Notes: generated by a model not told the origin, from the sequence alone. 64,000 bases of DNA from Niveibacterium sp. 24ML (GCF_026586805.1 NZ_JAPFHA010000020.1:1-64000), one strand, 5' to 3'; shown: positions 8,927 to 19,762, counted from the stretch's first letter. Made by a program: numbers and translations.

Positions 8927-10116
8927 CCCTGCTTCGCCTCTACCTGACCGAGCACTGGCCGCAAGACCCGGTTTGTGACTGGGAACTCACCGGCCCCGAC
9001 GGCCGCACCGCCTCGGTCGGCGCTTCCGAACCCCGCCATTGGCCTGCTGCCGAGCAAACCGAGTTCATCCTCGCCGGCACACAGGCCGTCTGGCTGACCG
9101 CGCGCTTGCCCAAGGCATCCAAGCGCGAGCAAGACAAGCTGATCCGCTTCGCGCTTGAAGACCAACTGGTGCAAGAGCCGGACAGCCAGCACTACACGAT
9201 TACCGACCGCGACGGCGATTCGGCCCGCGTGCTGGTCACCGCGCGCGAACGCCTGCGGCAGATCGTGGCGCAACTGGAGGCCCTTGGCCGCGCCCCCGCT
9301 CGCGCCTTCGCCGAGGTGCAAATCACGCCTGAAGCCCCGGAGGGCGAGTGGGCGTTGTATTGCAGCCAGCACCAGGCAATCGTTTCCGGCGTAGCGCCGA
9401 CGCCCTTCGCCTTCGACCTTGACGAAGGCGCCGCGCCCGCCTTGTTGCAAACCGCCGCCAGCCAGGCCCGCCAAGAGAATCGTCTGCCCGCGCGCTGCGT
9501 CGTCCACCGTGCGGCGAGCGCTCATTCCATCGATCCGCAAAGCTGGGAAGCATCGCTGTCGATTCCGGTCGAGGAAGGGCCCGCCTACAAATGGTCGGCG
9601 GTCGCCAGCGGCATCAATTTGTTGCACGGCGAATTCATGCCGGACAAGGCCCGCGCCGCATGGTTGAGGCGCGCACGCCCGGTGCTCTGGGTGGTTGGCG
9701 CAGCAATCTGTGTCGAACTGCTGCTATCGACCGGGCAAGTGATGTGGCAACGGGCGCAGCTCAAAGACGCTCGCGACCGCATGCAGACCGTCTTCAAAAC
9801 CGCATTCCCCAACCAGCCCATCGTCGACCCGGCGGCGCAGATGCGCAGCCAGCTCAACGGGCTCAAGCGCGCACATGGCCAACTCGGTGACGACGACGTG
9901 ATCGCCCTCCTCGCCCAGGTCGGCGAGGCGCTCGGCGGCGACGCGCGCGACGCACTCGACGGCCTCAAATATGAAGGCGGCCGTCTTGAGCTCACGCTGT
10001 CAGCGCGTGCCGCCGGCTCCATCTCATCCATTAGCCAGCGCCTGACGGCGCGCGGCTTGCTCGTTGCGCAGCAAGGTGACAACCGGCTCGCCGTGCGCAA
10101 GGAGGTCAGCCAATGA
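8923..10116 (+). CDS. gspL: Type II secretion system protein L (GspL)
   Basis: Bitopic assembly platform protein. The N-terminal ~240 residues form the actin-like cytoplasmic domain that binds GspE. A single membrane helix lies at about residues 252-270, followed by a ferredoxin-like periplasmic domain. I start it at ATG 8923, which overlaps the gspK stop by 4 bp, rather than at an upstream in-frame ATG at 8893 inside gspK. 397 aa. Confidence 0.92.
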   Translation: MTLLRLYLTEHWPQDPVCDWELTGPDGRTASVGASEPRHWPAAEQTEFILAGTQAVWLTARLPKASKREQDKLIRFALEDQLVQEPDSQHYTITDRDGDSARVLVTARERLRQIVAQLEALGRAPARAFAEVQITPEAPEGEWALYCSQHQAIVSGVAPTPFAFDLDEGAAPALLQTAASQARQENRLPARCVVHRAASAHSIDPQSWEASLSIPVEEGPAYKWSAVASGINLLHGEFMPDKARAAWLRRARPVLWVVGAAICVELLLSTGQVMWQRAQLKDARDRMQTVFKTAFPNQPIVDPAAQMRSQLNGLKRAHGQLGDDDVIALLAQVGEALGGDARDALDGLKYEGGRLELTLSARAAGSISSISQRLTARGLLVAQQGDNRLAVRKEVSQ

Positions 10117-10607
10117 ACGCCCTCAAAACCCAACTCCTGGCCGCGCGTACCTGGTGGGGCGGGCTCGCCCCGCGCGAGCGGATCATGGTGGCCGCGATGG
10201 CCGCCATCCTCGGGGTCGCCTTGCTGTGGTCGTTGAGCGACTGGATCAAGCTCGAACGCAAACGGCTAGCCAAAGCACTGCCCACCGCACAGGCGCGCCT
10301 GGCAGCCATGCGGGACGACGCAGCCGAAGTTCAACGCCTGCAGCGTGCGCAAGCACGCCCCTCGGCCCCGGCCGCCAGCCTTGCCGATCCGTTGCAAACC
10401 AGCGCGCGTTCGCGCGGCCTCACGCTTGAAGTACGCGTCGACGGCGGCGGGCTGCGTGCCACCGGAGGCGGCAGCTTCGATGCATTCGTCGAATGGCTGG
10501 CCGAAGTGCAACGCGACCATGGCATGCGGGTGACCCGCCTGACCACCAGCCGCGCAGCCAACGGCAGCAGCATTGACGTCGAACTTCAGCCCGCGAGCGC
10601 CCAGTGA
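10113..10607 (+). CDS. gspM: Type II secretion system protein M (GspM)
   Basis: Small inner-membrane partner of GspL. It has the family layout: short cytoplasmic N-terminus with the LAPRERIMV motif, one membrane helix at about residues 24-42, a coiled segment and a small ferredoxin-like periplasmic domain. 164 aa. It overlaps gspL by 4 bp and gspN by 4 bp. Confidence 0.92.
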   Translation: MNALKTQLLAARTWWGGLAPRERIMVAAMAAILGVALLWSLSDWIKLERKRLAKALPTAQARLAAMRDDAAEVQRLQRAQARPSAPAASLADPLQTSARSRGLTLEVRVDGGGLRATGGGSFDAFVEWLAEVQRDHGMRVTRLTTSRAANGSSIDVELQPASAQ

Positions 10608-11350
10608 TCCGTCACAGCCTGTTGTTCCTGATGCTGCTGGCTTGCGCGCTGGTGATGCGCGCGCCTTCCTGGCTGATGGACTCGGCTATCAATCGCGTCA
10701 CCGCCGGCGAAATCCGCCTCGCGCTGATTGAAGGCACGCTCTGGAATGGCCGCGGCACGCTGACCGTGATCGACCCGGTGAGCCTGCGCGCCCAGCCTTG
10801 GGTCACGCTCCAGTGGCGCTGGCAACCGGGGCAGCTGCTCAAGGGCGACGCCGCCTGGCAATTGCTCGCAGACGACAAGCCTGCAGGCGAGATTGCCGCA
10901 GGGGTTCGCGGCTGGCGAGCCGATGGCCTGGCTTTTCCGGCGCCCGCGCGCTTCGCGATGGAGCGGATTCCGCATGCCTTTGGCCGCCTGGGTTGGCGCG
11001 GTGACGTAGTGATCGAGACCACGCAGTGGCGCTGCAACTGGCGCAATCGGTGCGATGGCCGCGCCGGTCTGCGCTGGTCAGGCGCCGCGGTGGATGTGCT
11101 GCGCGGGAGGCCGCTGGGCGACTACCAGATCGACCTTCGCGGCGAAGGCGAGCGCCTTGCCTTGAGCTGGACTACCCTGCGCGGCGAAACCCGTATTGAA
11201 GCCCAGGGGCAGATCTCTCCCGGCAGTTGGCAGTTCAGCGGCGCTGTGCGCGGCGATCCGGCCTTCCTGCAACGCTTGCCGGCGGTCGCAGGCAAGTGGG
11301 TCACGCCGTCTGGCACGCCGGGTGAGTATCGCTTCAGCCTCCAGGGCTGA
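10604..11350 (+). CDS. gspN: Type II secretion system protein N (GspN)
   Basis: GspN is an accessory protein present in some type II systems; its exact role is unclear. An N-terminal membrane anchor (about residues 4-20) precedes a beta-rich periplasmic domain with the family features EGTLWNGRG and LQWRWQPG. The start is GTG at 10604, overlapping the gspM stop. 248 aa. It is the last gene of the operon and is convergent with the DUF192 gene 8 bp away. No prepilin peptidase gene (gspO) is in the window, so it must be elsewhere. Confidence 0.88.
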   Translation: MIRHSLLFLMLLACALVMRAPSWLMDSAINRVTAGEIRLALIEGTLWNGRGTLTVIDPVSLRAQPWVTLQWRWQPGQLLKGDAAWQLLADDKPAGEIAAGVRGWRADGLAFPAPARFAMERIPHAFGRLGWRGDVVIETTQWRCNWRNRCDGRAGLRWSGAAVDVLRGRPLGDYQIDLRGEGERLALSWTTLRGETRIEAQGQISPGSWQFSGAVRGDPAFLQRLPAVAGKWVTPSGTPGEYRFSLQG

Positions 11351-11358
11351 ATCCGGGT

Positions 11359-11796
11359 TCAGCGCGGTGCGGGCAAACCGCTGATCCGCATGCCGGGCTT
11401 GATGCCGCGCCGCTTGAACCAGCCACGGTTCATTTCCAGGGCATAGCGCGCCGGCCTGGCGGAACAGTGGCTGTCTTCGGTTTCCGGCTCCATGTCTTCG
11501 ATGTTCAGGATCACCCCCGCCTCATCGAGAAAAGCCACCGACAGCGGCAGCTGGGTATTCTTCATCCACATGCAGTGGCTTCCGGGGCGCTCATAGACGA
11601 AAACCATCCCGCGCGTCTCTTCCATGGCGCTTCGCCGCATCAAGCCGGTCATCCGCGCTTCATCCGTCGCCGCCACTTCGGCATCGATACGATGCATTCC
11701 GGCGTTCAGCTCGATGCGTGGCAGCGGGGCTGCAGCCCCTACCGCACCCGCCATCATCAGCGCTGCACCCAAAGCCAGGGAAAACCTATTCCACAC
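11359..11796 (-). CDS. DUF192 family exported protein
   Basis: Matches the DUF192 family of small beta-barrel periplasmic or secreted proteins of unknown function. An N-terminal signal peptide ends near GAVGAAA. The family signature is visible as RMTGLMRR, GMVFVY, CMWMKNT and LSVAFLD, and two cysteines flank the core. I favour GTG at 11796 (AGGAGA 5 nt upstream) over an ATG at 11820, which would place charged residues before the signal peptide. 145 aa. It is convergent with gspN. Confidence 0.8.
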   Translation of the reverse strand: MWNRFSLALGAALMMAGAVGAAAPLPRIELNAGMHRIDAEVAATDEARMTGLMRRSAMEETRGMVFVYERPGSHCMWMKNTQLPLSVAFLDEAGVILNIEDMEPETEDSHCSARPARYALEMNRGWFKRRGIKPGMRISGLPAPR

Positions 11797-11847
11797 AGAA
11801 CTCTCCTGATCCAGCGCCATCCGGTTGGCGCGGACGCATGTTAGCAG

Positions 11848-12418
11848 TCAAGGGCGCAGGCCCCGCGCGGGCGCCGGCGCTTGGTGCGCTCGCCATTGGC
11901 CGGGCGACAGATCACCCAGTTGCCAGGGGCCGATCGCCACGCGCAGCAGGCGCAAGGTCGGAAAGCCCACCTTGGCTGTCATGCGGCGCACCTGGCGGTT
12001 CTTCCCCTCGGTCAGCTGGATCTCCAGCCATGCAGTCGGGATCGCCTTGCGAAAGCGGACAGGCGGATCACGCGGCCAAAGCCAGTCGGGTTCCTCGATC
12101 CGCCGCACCTGGCAGGGGCGCGTCCGAAAGTCGCCGAGGTCGAGCCCCCCCCTCCAGCTTTGCCAGCGCAACGGCATCCGGCTCCCGCTCGACTTGCACG
12201 AGGTAGGTCTTGGTTTCTTTGTGGCGCGGGTCGGCCAGTCGATGCTGCAAGGCGCCATCGTCGGTGAGCAGCAGCAGCCCCTCACTGTCGGCATCCAGTC
12301 GCCCCGCCGCGTAAACACCCGGCGGCAGCTTGCATTCGGCCAGCGTGCGCTGACCCACCTCGCCAGTGAACTGGCTCAGCAGGCCAAAAGGTTTATTGAG
12401 CAGGATGACGCGAGGCAT
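11848..12418 (-). pseudogene. rluE: RluE-type 23S rRNA pseudouridine synthase, frameshifted
   Basis: RsuA/RluE-family synthase that would make one pseudouridine in 23S rRNA. The first part (ATG at 12418 to about 12152) reads [12 protein letters not shown] and the catalytic [13 protein letters not shown]. The second half, with [10 protein letters not shown] and the C-terminal family features, lies in another frame that ends at TGA 11848-11850. The two frames meet at a run of eight C on the plus strand (12145-12152); seven would give one continuous protein of about 189 aa reading [10 protein letters not shown]. This is either a real inactivating slip, a switchable tract, or a sequence error. 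Confidence 0.85.
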
Positions 12419-12435
12419 GGGACTCCAGAAACCAC

Positions 12436-12461
12436 AAAGCCCGCCATGAAGGGCGGGCTTT
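12436..12461 (-). terminator. Hairpin after the cold-shock gene
   Basis: A 10-bp perfect stem (12436-12445 with 12452-12461), reading AAAGCCCGCC on one arm, ends in a short T-rich stretch on the minus strand. It lies between the cold-shock gene and the frameshifted rluE and would stop or attenuate read-through between them. Confidence 0.65.
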
Positions 12462-12491
12462 ACGGTATCGCCGGATCGCGGCGAACTCAGG

Positions 12492-12695
12492 TCAGGCGCG
12501 CTGAATGTTCGAAGCCTGCTTGCCTTTTGGGCCTTGCTGCGGCTCGTACGTAACTTTCTCACCCTCTTTGAGCGATTTGAAACCGTTCATGTTGATGGCG
12601 GAGAAATGCGCGAAAAGGTCGTCGCTGCCGTCGTCCGGCGTAATGAATCCGAAACCTTTGGCGTCGTTGAACCACTTGACGGTGCCAGTTGCCAT
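12492..12695 (-). CDS. cspA: Cold-shock protein, CspA family
   Basis: Small single-stranded nucleic-acid binding OB-fold protein (67 aa), acting as an RNA chaperone. The sequence begins [11 protein letters not shown] and contains RNP1 (KGFGFI) and RNP2 (DLFAHF). The ATG at 12695 is preceded by AGAGGAAG. Longer upstream reading is not supported because it would add a basic non-family extension. Which paralogue (CspA, CspD, CspE type) cannot be told from sequence alone. Confidence 0.95.
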   Translation of the reverse strand: MATGTVKWFNDAKGFGFITPDDGSDDLFAHFSAINMNGFKSLKEGEKVTYEPQQGPKGKQASNIQRA

Positions 12696-13089
12696 ATTGC
12701 TTCCTCTAGTCCTTCGGTGTAGTGCGGTTAGTGCTCCCGAGATCGGGCGGTCCGGCACACGCAAGGCGATGTTGCTCTGCGGCAGGCCATCGCCAGCGGC
12801 GGCTGCAAACCTTCGCGGGCATTGGCCTTTACGCCTGCTGCGTATGCTCAGGGCGCCTTTTACGCCTTGCAGGAAGTCGCCGTCAACGGCTTTTTGGGGA
12901 CACTGCGGGCAAAGGTCTCAGACCCCAATCAGACGGTTTGCGAATTAGCTCCGCATCCCCTTGAGAGATCACCAATTTAGCACTGAATCGCCACCCTTTC
13001 GCAGGACCGGGCCGAGTGTGGAAATTCCACCAATAGCCCCCACTTTGTGGGTTGTTGAAGTATCAGTCGGAGTGTTTAGAATGGGGCGC
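12696..13089. other. Divergent non-coding region between csp and clpS
   Basis: Nearly 400 bp without a convincing gene. On the minus strand it would supply a long 5' leader for the cold-shock gene, as is usual for csp mRNAs, but I see no classical cold box. On the plus strand it carries a promoter-like pair next to clpS. No tRNA or transposon remnant seen. Confidence 0.5.
13055..13082 (+). promoter_or_regulatory. Candidate clpS promoter abutting the start codon
   Basis: TTGAAG (13055-13060), a 16-bp spacer and TAGAAT (13077-13082). A transcript starting the usual 6-8 nt beyond would begin almost at the ATG at 13090, giving a leaderless or nearly leaderless mRNA. Purely a sequence match. Confidence 0.35.
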
Positions 13090-13398
13090 ATGGCAACGAA
13101 AAAGCAGCCCGAATTCGTTCTTGAGGCAGAACGGGCAAAAACCCGACCACCCAAGCTCTACATGGTGATTCTTCTAAACGATGATTTCACCCCGATGGAC
13201 TTTGTGGTGATTGTTCTACAGAAGTTTTTTTCATTGGATCGCGAACAAGCAACTCGCGTGATGCTCCAAGTGCATAGGGAGGGTCGTGGCGTGTGCGGGG
13301 TATTCCCCAAGGACATCGCCGCGACCAAGGTAGAACAGGTGAGCGCATTCGCGCGGCAGCACCAGCACCCGCTGGCCTGCGTGATGGAGGAGAACTGA
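13090..13398 (+). CDS. clpS: ATP-dependent Clp protease adaptor ClpS
   Basis: N-end-rule adaptor that delivers substrates to ClpAP. The core reads [11 protein letters not shown], with the N-degron-binding Asn-Asp pair, and [12 protein letters not shown] further on; the C-terminus [10 protein letters not shown] is typical. I take ATG 13090 (MATKKQPE) as start; ATG 13081 is in frame nine bases upstream. 102 aa. It sits directly before clpA, the usual arrangement. Confidence 0.94.
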   Translation: MATKKQPEFVLEAERAKTRPPKLYMVILLNDDFTPMDFVVIVLQKFFSLDREQATRVMLQVHREGRGVCGVFPKDIAATKVEQVSAFARQHQHPLACVMEEN

Positions 13399-13399
13399 G

Positions 13400-15679
13400 A
13401 TGATCGCCCAGGAACTTGAAGTCAGCCTGCACATGGCGTTCGTGGAAGCACGCCAGAAGCGCCACGAGTTCATCACGGTCGAGCATCTGCTGCTCGCCCT
13501 GCTCGACAATCCGTCGGCTGCCGAGGTGCTGCGTGCATGCGCCGCCAACATCGACGAGTTGCGTCGCGAACTCGTGCAGTTCATCGGCGAACATACGCCA
13601 ACCGTGGGCGGTGAAGAGGATATCGACACGCAGCCCACGCTGGGTTTCCAGCGCGTGATCCAGCGCGCGATCCTGCATGTGCAATCTTCGGGCAAGAAGG
13701 AAGTAACCGGCGCGAACGTGTTGGTCGCAATCTTTGGCGAGAAGGAATCGCACGCCGTCTATTTCCTCAACCGCCAGGGCATCACACGCCTCGACGTGGT
13801 GAACTTCATCTCGCACGGCATCACCAAGTCGCCGCAGCCCGCGCAGAAGCCGGCAGCCGAGAAGCCCGATGCCGAGCAGAACGAGTCGGAACAGGAAACC
13901 ACGCAGGCGAACGGCGCCCTTGAGAACTTCACTCAGAACCTGAATCAGGCCGCACTGGTGGGCAAGATTGATCCGCTCATTGGCCGTGACAAGGAACTTG
14001 AGCGGGTGATCCAGACGCTCTGCCGCCGCCGCAAGAACAACCCGCTCCTTGTGGGTGAAGCCGGCGTGGGTAAGACGGCCATCGCCGAGGGCTTGGCGCG
14101 CCGCATCATCGAAGGCCGCGTCCCCGAGATCCTTGAGAATGCGCAGGTCTTTGCGCTCGACATGGGTTCATTGCTGGCGGGCACCAAGTACCGGGGCGAT
14201 TTCGAGCAAAGGCTCAAGTCCGTTCTCAAGGCCTTGGTCGATACCGAGAACGCCATTCTGTTCATCGACGAAATCCACACCCTGATCGGTGCCGGCGCCG
14301 CTTCGGGCGGTACGCTGGATGCATCAAACCTGCTTAAGCCAGCACTCTCAAGCGGGCAGCTCAAGTGCATCGGCGCGACCACCTACAACGAGTATCGCCA
14401 GATCTTCGAAAAGGACCACGCCCTCTCGCGCCGCTTCCAGAAAGTCGACGTAAACGAGCCGTCGGTGCCGGAAACCATTGAAATCCTCAAGGGCCTCAAA
14501 TCGCGCTTTGAACAGCATCACGGCGTGAAGTACTCGCATGCGGCCATCGCAAGTGCCGCAGAGCTTTCGGCGCGCTACATCAACGACCGTCATCTGCCTG
14601 ACAAGGCCATTGATGTGATCGACGAAGCTGGCGCGGCGCAGCGCATCCTGCCGAAGTCGCGCCAGAAGAAGACCATCGGGAAGGGCGAAATCGAAGAGAT
14701 CGTCGCCAAGATCGCGCGCATCCCGCCGCGCAGCGTGTCGTCCGACGACAAGACCGCCCTGCGCAATCTCGATCGCGACCTGAAAAACGTGGTGTTTGGC
14801 CAGAATGCCGCGATCGACGCTCTCGCCAAGGCGATCAAGATGTCTCGCTCCGGCTTGGGCAACCCGCAGAAGCCGATCGGCGGCTTCCTCTTCAGCGGCC
14901 CGACCGGCGTTGGCAAGACCGAAGTGGCGCGGCAACTGGCCTACACCATGGGGATAGAGTTGGTGCGCTTCGACATGTCGGAGTACATGGAGCGCCATGC
15001 AGTCAGCCGCCTGATCGGCGCGCCTCCGGGCTATGTCGGATTTGACCAGGGCGGCCTGCTGACCGAAGCAGTGAACAAGAAGCCGCACTGCGTGCTGTTG
15101 CTGGACGAGATCGAGAAGGCGCACCCCGACATCTACAACATCTTGCTGCAGGTGCTCGACCACGGCACCTTGACCGACAACAACGGTCGCCATGCAGACT
15201 TCCGCAACGTGATCATCATCATGACGACCAACGCGGGCCAGGAGGCCCTGCAAAAGTCGACGATGGGCTTCACGCAGACGCGCGAACTGGGCGATGAAAT
15301 GGTCGAGATCAAGCGCCTCTTCACACCGGAGTTCCGCAACCGGCTTGATGCGATCATTTCCTTCAAGGCTCTGGATCGCGAGATCATCCTGCAGGTGGTG
15401 GACAAGTTCCTCATGCAGCTTGAAGGCCAACTCGCCGAGAAGAAGGTTGAGGCCAGCTTCACCGACGGCCTTCGCGAATGGCTCGCCAACAAGGGCTTCG
15501 ATCCGCTGATGGGCGCGCGCCCGATGGCTCGCCTGATTCAGGACACGATTCGCGCGGCGCTCGCCGACGAACTGCTGTTCGGCAGGCTTGTCGACGGTGG
15601 CAAGGTGACCATCGACGTTTCCGCCGACGGCAAGGTCGATCTCGCCTTTGAAGAAGAAAAGGAAGCGGCGCACGTCTAG
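13400..15679 (+). CDS. clpA: ATP-dependent Clp protease ATP-binding subunit ClpA
   Basis: AAA+ unfoldase of the ClpAP protease. It has the N-terminal Clp repeat domain (about 1-140), an acidic Glu/Gln-rich linker (about 148-170), AAA module 1 with Walker A GEAGVGKT near residue 220, and module 2 with GPTGVGKT near 500, followed by the D2-small domain. ClpP is not in the window. 759 aa, normal for ClpA. The start codon lies 1 bp after the clpS stop, so the two are cotranslated. Confidence 0.97.
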   Translation: MIAQELEVSLHMAFVEARQKRHEFITVEHLLLALLDNPSAAEVLRACAANIDELRRELVQFIGEHTPTVGGEEDIDTQPTLGFQRVIQRAILHVQSSGKKEVTGANVLVAIFGEKESHAVYFLNRQGITRLDVVNFISHGITKSPQPAQKPAAEKPDAEQNESEQETTQANGALENFTQNLNQAALVGKIDPLIGRDKELERVIQTLCRRRKNNPLLVGEAGVGKTAIAEGLARRIIEGRVPEILENAQVFALDMGSLLAGTKYRGDFEQRLKSVLKALVDTENAILFIDEIHTLIGAGAASGGTLDASNLLKPALSSGQLKCIGATTYNEYRQIFEKDHALSRRFQKVDVNEPSVPETIEILKGLKSRFEQHHGVKYSHAAIASAAELSARYINDRHLPDKAIDVIDEAGAAQRILPKSRQKKTIGKGEIEEIVAKIARIPPRSVSSDDKTALRNLDRDLKNVVFGQNAAIDALAKAIKMSRSGLGNPQKPIGGFLFSGPTGVGKTEVARQLAYTMGIELVRFDMSEYMERHAVSRLIGAPPGYVGFDQGGLLTEAVNKKPHCVLLLDEIEKAHPDIYNILLQVLDHGTLTDNNGRHADFRNVIIIMTTNAGQEALQKSTMGFTQTRELGDEMVEIKRLFTPEFRNRLDAIISFKALDREIILQVVDKFLMQLEGQLAEKKVEASFTDGLREWLANKGFDPLMGARPMARLIQDTIRAALADELLFGRLVDGGKVTIDVSADGKVDLAFEEEKEAAHV

Positions 15680-15701
15680 CATCGCTCCGCACTTCACCCC
15701 A

Positions 15702-15727
15702 AGGCCGCCTGCGAGCGGCCTTTTTCT
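15702..15727 (+). terminator. Terminator of clpSA
   Basis: A seven-base stem (15702-15708 with 15715-15721) reading AGGCCGC/GCGGCCT followed by a T-rich tail, 22 bp after the clpA stop. Confidence 0.85.
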
Positions 15728-15786
15728 TGCCCGCAGAACTCGCGATATGCTTTCGCGTGCATTCACTCATTTCGGCGGGGGGACCA

Positions 15787-16281
15787 ATGAGTTTTCAAAC
15801 AACCGACCTTTGCGACGCCAACGAGGCATTGCTGGCGTCAGGCAAATTGCGCGTGCTGCAACCGATCTTTCGTCACTTCGGAGGCCTTACCCGCTTCGCC
15901 GGGCCAATCGTCACGCTGAAGCTCTTCGAGGACAACAGCCTTGTCCGCAAGGTGCTGGAAGCGCCCGGCCAAGGGCAGGTGCTGGTCGTGGATGGAGGCG
16001 GCTCGCTACGTTGCGCCCTCGTCGGCGATCAACTCGCTGAACTAGGGGTGCGAAACGGCTGGGCCGGTGTGCTTGTGTTTGGCTGCATTCGCGACTCAAA
16101 AGCGATCGGCGCTCTTGAACTGGGCGTACTCGCCCTCGCAACCCACCCGCTCAAGACCATCAAACGCAACGTCGGCGAGCAAGGGATCACCGTCAACTTC
16201 GCCGGAGCTCGGATCAGCGCCGGCGAATGGCTGTATGCGGACGAAGACGGCACACTCATTAGCGAGTCGCCGCTCACCTGA
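15787..16281 (+). CDS. rraA: RraA-like protein (RNase E inhibitor / HMG-CHA aldolase family)
   Basis: RraA-fold protein. Family members either bind and inhibit RNase E or act as 4-hydroxy-4-methyl-2-oxoglutarate aldolases. The conserved stretches DLCDAN, VVDGGGS, GCIRDSK and [13 protein letters not shown] are clear, and RDxxG-type metal-binding residues around the CIRDS segment are present. 164 aa. The start at ATG 15787 follows a GGGGGGA ribosome binding site. Sequence alone does not decide between the regulator and aldolase roles. Confidence 0.88.
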   Translation: MSFQTTDLCDANEALLASGKLRVLQPIFRHFGGLTRFAGPIVTLKLFEDNSLVRKVLEAPGQGQVLVVDGGGSLRCALVGDQLAELGVRNGWAGVLVFGCIRDSKAIGALELGVLALATHPLKTIKRNVGEQGITVNFAGARISAGEWLYADEDGTLISESPLT

Positions 16282-16479
16282 TGTGATCGCTCGTACCCCC
16301 GCCGACGGCGCCTAAGGCGTCAGTCGGCGCGGCCACCAATTGCGCCCGTCGCACATTCGCGCGCCCTCCGCTCAGCGCGGAAAATATTCAAACGTCCGTT
16401 TCAATCGGCAGATCCTCGTTGCGCAATACGGCATCACTTACGTATGCCTATGTTTTTACTGCGAATATTTTTTCTTGTA

Positions 16480-16491
16480 TCTTATATAAGA
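16480..16491. promoter_or_regulatory. Palindromic operator candidate before aceA
   Basis: TCTTATATAAGA is a perfect 12-bp palindrome 5 bp upstream of the -35 element of the aceA promoter. This position suits an activator or a repressor. The binding protein is not identifiable from this window; the short symmetrical AT-rich site would fit a dimeric winged-helix regulator. Confidence 0.55.
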
Positions 16492-16495
16492 CATA

Positions 16496-16524
16496 TTGCG
16501 ATGGACTTCGTTCCTATCTATACT
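16496..16524 (+). promoter_or_regulatory. Sigma-70 promoter for aceA
   Basis: TTGCGA at 16496-16501, a 17-bp spacer and TATACT at 16519-16524, about 80 bp upstream of the isocitrate lyase start. Confidence 0.6.
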
Positions 16525-16603
16525 GCATCGCATCGGGGGCAGTCAGACAGCTTTTGCGAACGGACTGCAATAGGTAGAAGGCGTTATTTCTGGGGGGAAC
16601 ACC

Positions 16604-17908
<1,305 letters not shown>

Positions 17909-17989
17909 TCCCTGGGAGCCACCCGGTCACAGAAGCCAACTGTGTAGAAGGTCCAAGAAGCCACTTCCCGGGTTAATGACCCGGGGGCT

Positions 17990-18030
17990 AGCGCCGCATC
18001 GCGTGGGGGGACGCAGCGGCGCTCTTTTTT
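17990..18030 (+). terminator. Terminator of aceA
   Basis: An eight-base stem, AGCGCCGC (17990-17997) with GCGGCGCT (18016-18023), is followed by C and six T. A second small hairpin (CCCGGGT with ACCCGGG, about 17967-17984) sits just upstream. Confidence 0.8.
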
Positions 18031-18091
18031 GCGCCAGCGCTTTTGGCGAGATTCGGCACCGCAAGCACGCCGGATCGCTCACGCCAAACGA

Positions 18092-18118
18092 AAAATGCCC
18101 CGCAATGCGGGGCATTTT
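18092..18118. terminator. Bidirectional terminator between aceA and erpA
   Basis: A perfect 10-bp stem, AAAATGCCCC (18092-18101) with GGGGCATTTT (18109-18118), flanked by A-rich and T-rich ends on both strands. It mainly serves erpA on the minus strand. Confidence 0.85.
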
Positions 18119-18160
18119 CATCTCGGCACGCCTGCGCGTAACGCTCAGGCCATCACGGCA

Positions 18161-18511
18161 TCACACCGAGAAGCTGGAGCCGCAACCACAGGTGCTCGAT
18201 GCGTTCGGATTCTTGATGACGAACTGCGCGCCCTCAAGGCCTTCGGTGTAGTCAATCTCGGCGCCGGTCAGATACTGATAGCTCATCGGATCGATGAGCA
18301 GCGTTACGCCTTCCTTGGTCACCACGGTGTCGTCTTCGTTGGTGATCTCGTCGAACGTGAAGCCGTACTGGAAGCCCGAGCAGCCTCCACCACTCACGAA
18401 CACCCGCAACTTCAAATCCGGGTTGCCCTCTTCGAGAATCAGCTCACGTACTTTGCTGACGGCGTTATCGGTGAAGACCAGGAAGTCTGGCATTTCGGTC
18501 ACAGCGTTCAT
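18161..18511 (-). CDS. erpA: Iron-sulfur cluster insertion protein ErpA
   Basis: A-type carrier that passes Fe-S clusters to apo-proteins. The three conserved cysteines are present: one in GGGCSGF and two in the C-terminal CGCGSSF. FTFDE and [18 protein letters not shown] are family-typical. ATG 18511 is preceded by CAGGAG, and the product is 116 aa. It is downstream of argC on the same strand with a 122-bp gap. Confidence 0.95.
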   Translation of the reverse strand: MNAVTEMPDFLVFTDNAVSKVRELILEEGNPDLKLRVFVSGGGCSGFQYGFTFDEITNEDDTVVTKEGVTLLIDPMSYQYLTGAEIDYTEGLEGAQFVIKNPNASSTCGCGSSFSV

Positions 18512-18633
18512 TGCAAACTCCTGATTCAGAAGGTTTTCATTATGGAATCCCGCGGCGCAGCGGTCAAATTGGTCGACAAGCGAGCGCGCATTCGGTTCCC
18601 GAGCCCCGACGCGCGCCACGCGTTGGCACAGCG

Positions 18634-19662
18634 TCAAGGCATCACTGGAATGTGGGTAAGGCCGGTCGTTTCTTCAAGCCCGAACATCAGATTCATGTTC
18701 TGCACAGCCTGCCCCGCGGCGCCCTTGACCAGATTGTCTTCTGCTACCAGCACGACGACCGTGTCGCCCCCCTGCGGCCGATGGACCGCAATCCGCACCG
18801 TGTTCGATGCGCGGACCGAGCGTGTGTCCGGCGTACTGCGGGCAGGCATGACGTCAACGAAAGGCTCGTTGGCAAAGCGCGCCTCGAAAAGCGCTTGCAC
18901 ATCAACATCACGGCTCACCCGGGCATAGAGCGTCGCAAGAATCCCGCGGATCTGGGGCAGCAGGTGCGGCACAAAAGTCATGCTCACCTTGCGACCCGCA
19001 GCACGCTCAAGCCCTTGGCAAATTTCGGGAAGGTGCCGGTGGCCCGCGACACCGTATGCCTTGAAGTTATCGCTAGCCTCGGCAAACAGGGAACCGACTT
19101 CCGCCTTGCGGCCGGCGCCTGAGACGCCGGAGGCCGCATTCGCAATCAAACCATCGAGATCGACGACGCCGGCCTCGACAAGCGGCAGAAAACCGAGCTG
19201 TACCGCGGTGGCATAGCAACCCGGGTTGGCCACGACTCGTGCCTTCGCAATCGCTTCACGGTTCATTTCCGGCAGGCCGTACACCGCCTCATCGAGCAAC
19301 TCCGGCGCAGTGTGGGGAATCTTGTACCACTTGCTGAATTCGTCGAGACTCTTGAGCCGAAAATCGGCCGCAAGATCGATCACCTTGGTGCCGCCCGCAA
19401 TCAACTGCGGCGACTGCGCCATTGCAACCCCATGAGGGGTCGCGAAAAACACCACATCGCAACGCTCCAGCCCGGCCACGGCCGGCTCGACGAATTTCAG
19501 CGAAACGCGTCGACGCAGGCTCGGGAACATCTCTGCTACCGGCATACCGGCCTCTGAGCGCGACGTGATCGCCGCCAGTTCCACGCCGGGATGCTGAGCC
19601 AGCAAACGCAACAGCTCAACGCCTGTATACCCGGTACCACCAACGATCCCAACCTTGATCAT
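18634..19662 (-). CDS. argC: N-acetyl-gamma-glutamyl-phosphate reductase
   Basis: Third step of arginine biosynthesis: NADPH-dependent reduction of N-acetylglutamyl phosphate to the semialdehyde. The N-terminal NADP site reads [10 protein letters not shown], and the catalytic cysteine is Cys149 in NPGCYATA. The C-terminal GHRHLPEI segment carries the conserved His. 342 aa, typical of the class 1 enzyme. The start ATG 19662 is preceded by a GGAG-like sequence. It lies downstream of the rplS operon. Confidence 0.97.
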   Translation of the reverse strand: MIKVGIVGGTGYTGVELLRLLAQHPGVELAAITSRSEAGMPVAEMFPSLRRRVSLKFVEPAVAGLERCDVVFFATPHGVAMAQSPQLIAGGTKVIDLAADFRLKSLDEFSKWYKIPHTAPELLDEAVYGLPEMNREAIAKARVVANPGCYATAVQLGFLPLVEAGVVDLDGLIANAASGVSGAGRKAEVGSLFAEASDNFKAYGVAGHRHLPEICQGLERAAGRKVSMTFVPHLLPQIRGILATLYARVSRDVDVQALFEARFANEPFVDVMPARSTPDTRSVRASNTVRIAVHRPQGGDTVVVLVAEDNLVKGAAGQAVQNMNLMFGLEETTGLTHIPVMP

Positions 19663-19709
19663 CTTTCCAACTCCTGAGTTCGACAGCTGATTCTAGGGGC
19701 CAGATGTGA

Positions 19710-19734
19710 CAACGCCCCGACTCGCGGGGCGTTG
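19710..19734 (-). terminator. Hairpin after rplS
   Basis: A 10-bp stem, CAACGCCCCG (19710-19719) with CGGGGCGTTG (19725-19734), lies between the rplS stop and argC. It lacks a good T-run, so it may be a weak or factor-assisted terminator. Confidence 0.55.
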
Positions 19735-19762
19735 ACCGGCCGGAAGCCTTGCAGCGAGCCGA

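Larger units (their letters stand above)
16282..16603. other. Intergenic region upstream of isocitrate lyase
   Basis: About 320 bp without a gene. It holds an AT-rich patch at 16440-16525 with a perfect 12-bp palindrome and a good sigma-70 promoter (listed separately). The remainder, 16282-16440, shows nothing recognisable. Confidence 0.6.

Noticed and set aside
15727-15786. Upstream in-frame ATG for the RraA-like gene
   Set aside because: It would begin inside the clpA terminator's T-run; ATG 15787 has a strong ribosome binding site and gives the family's N-terminus.
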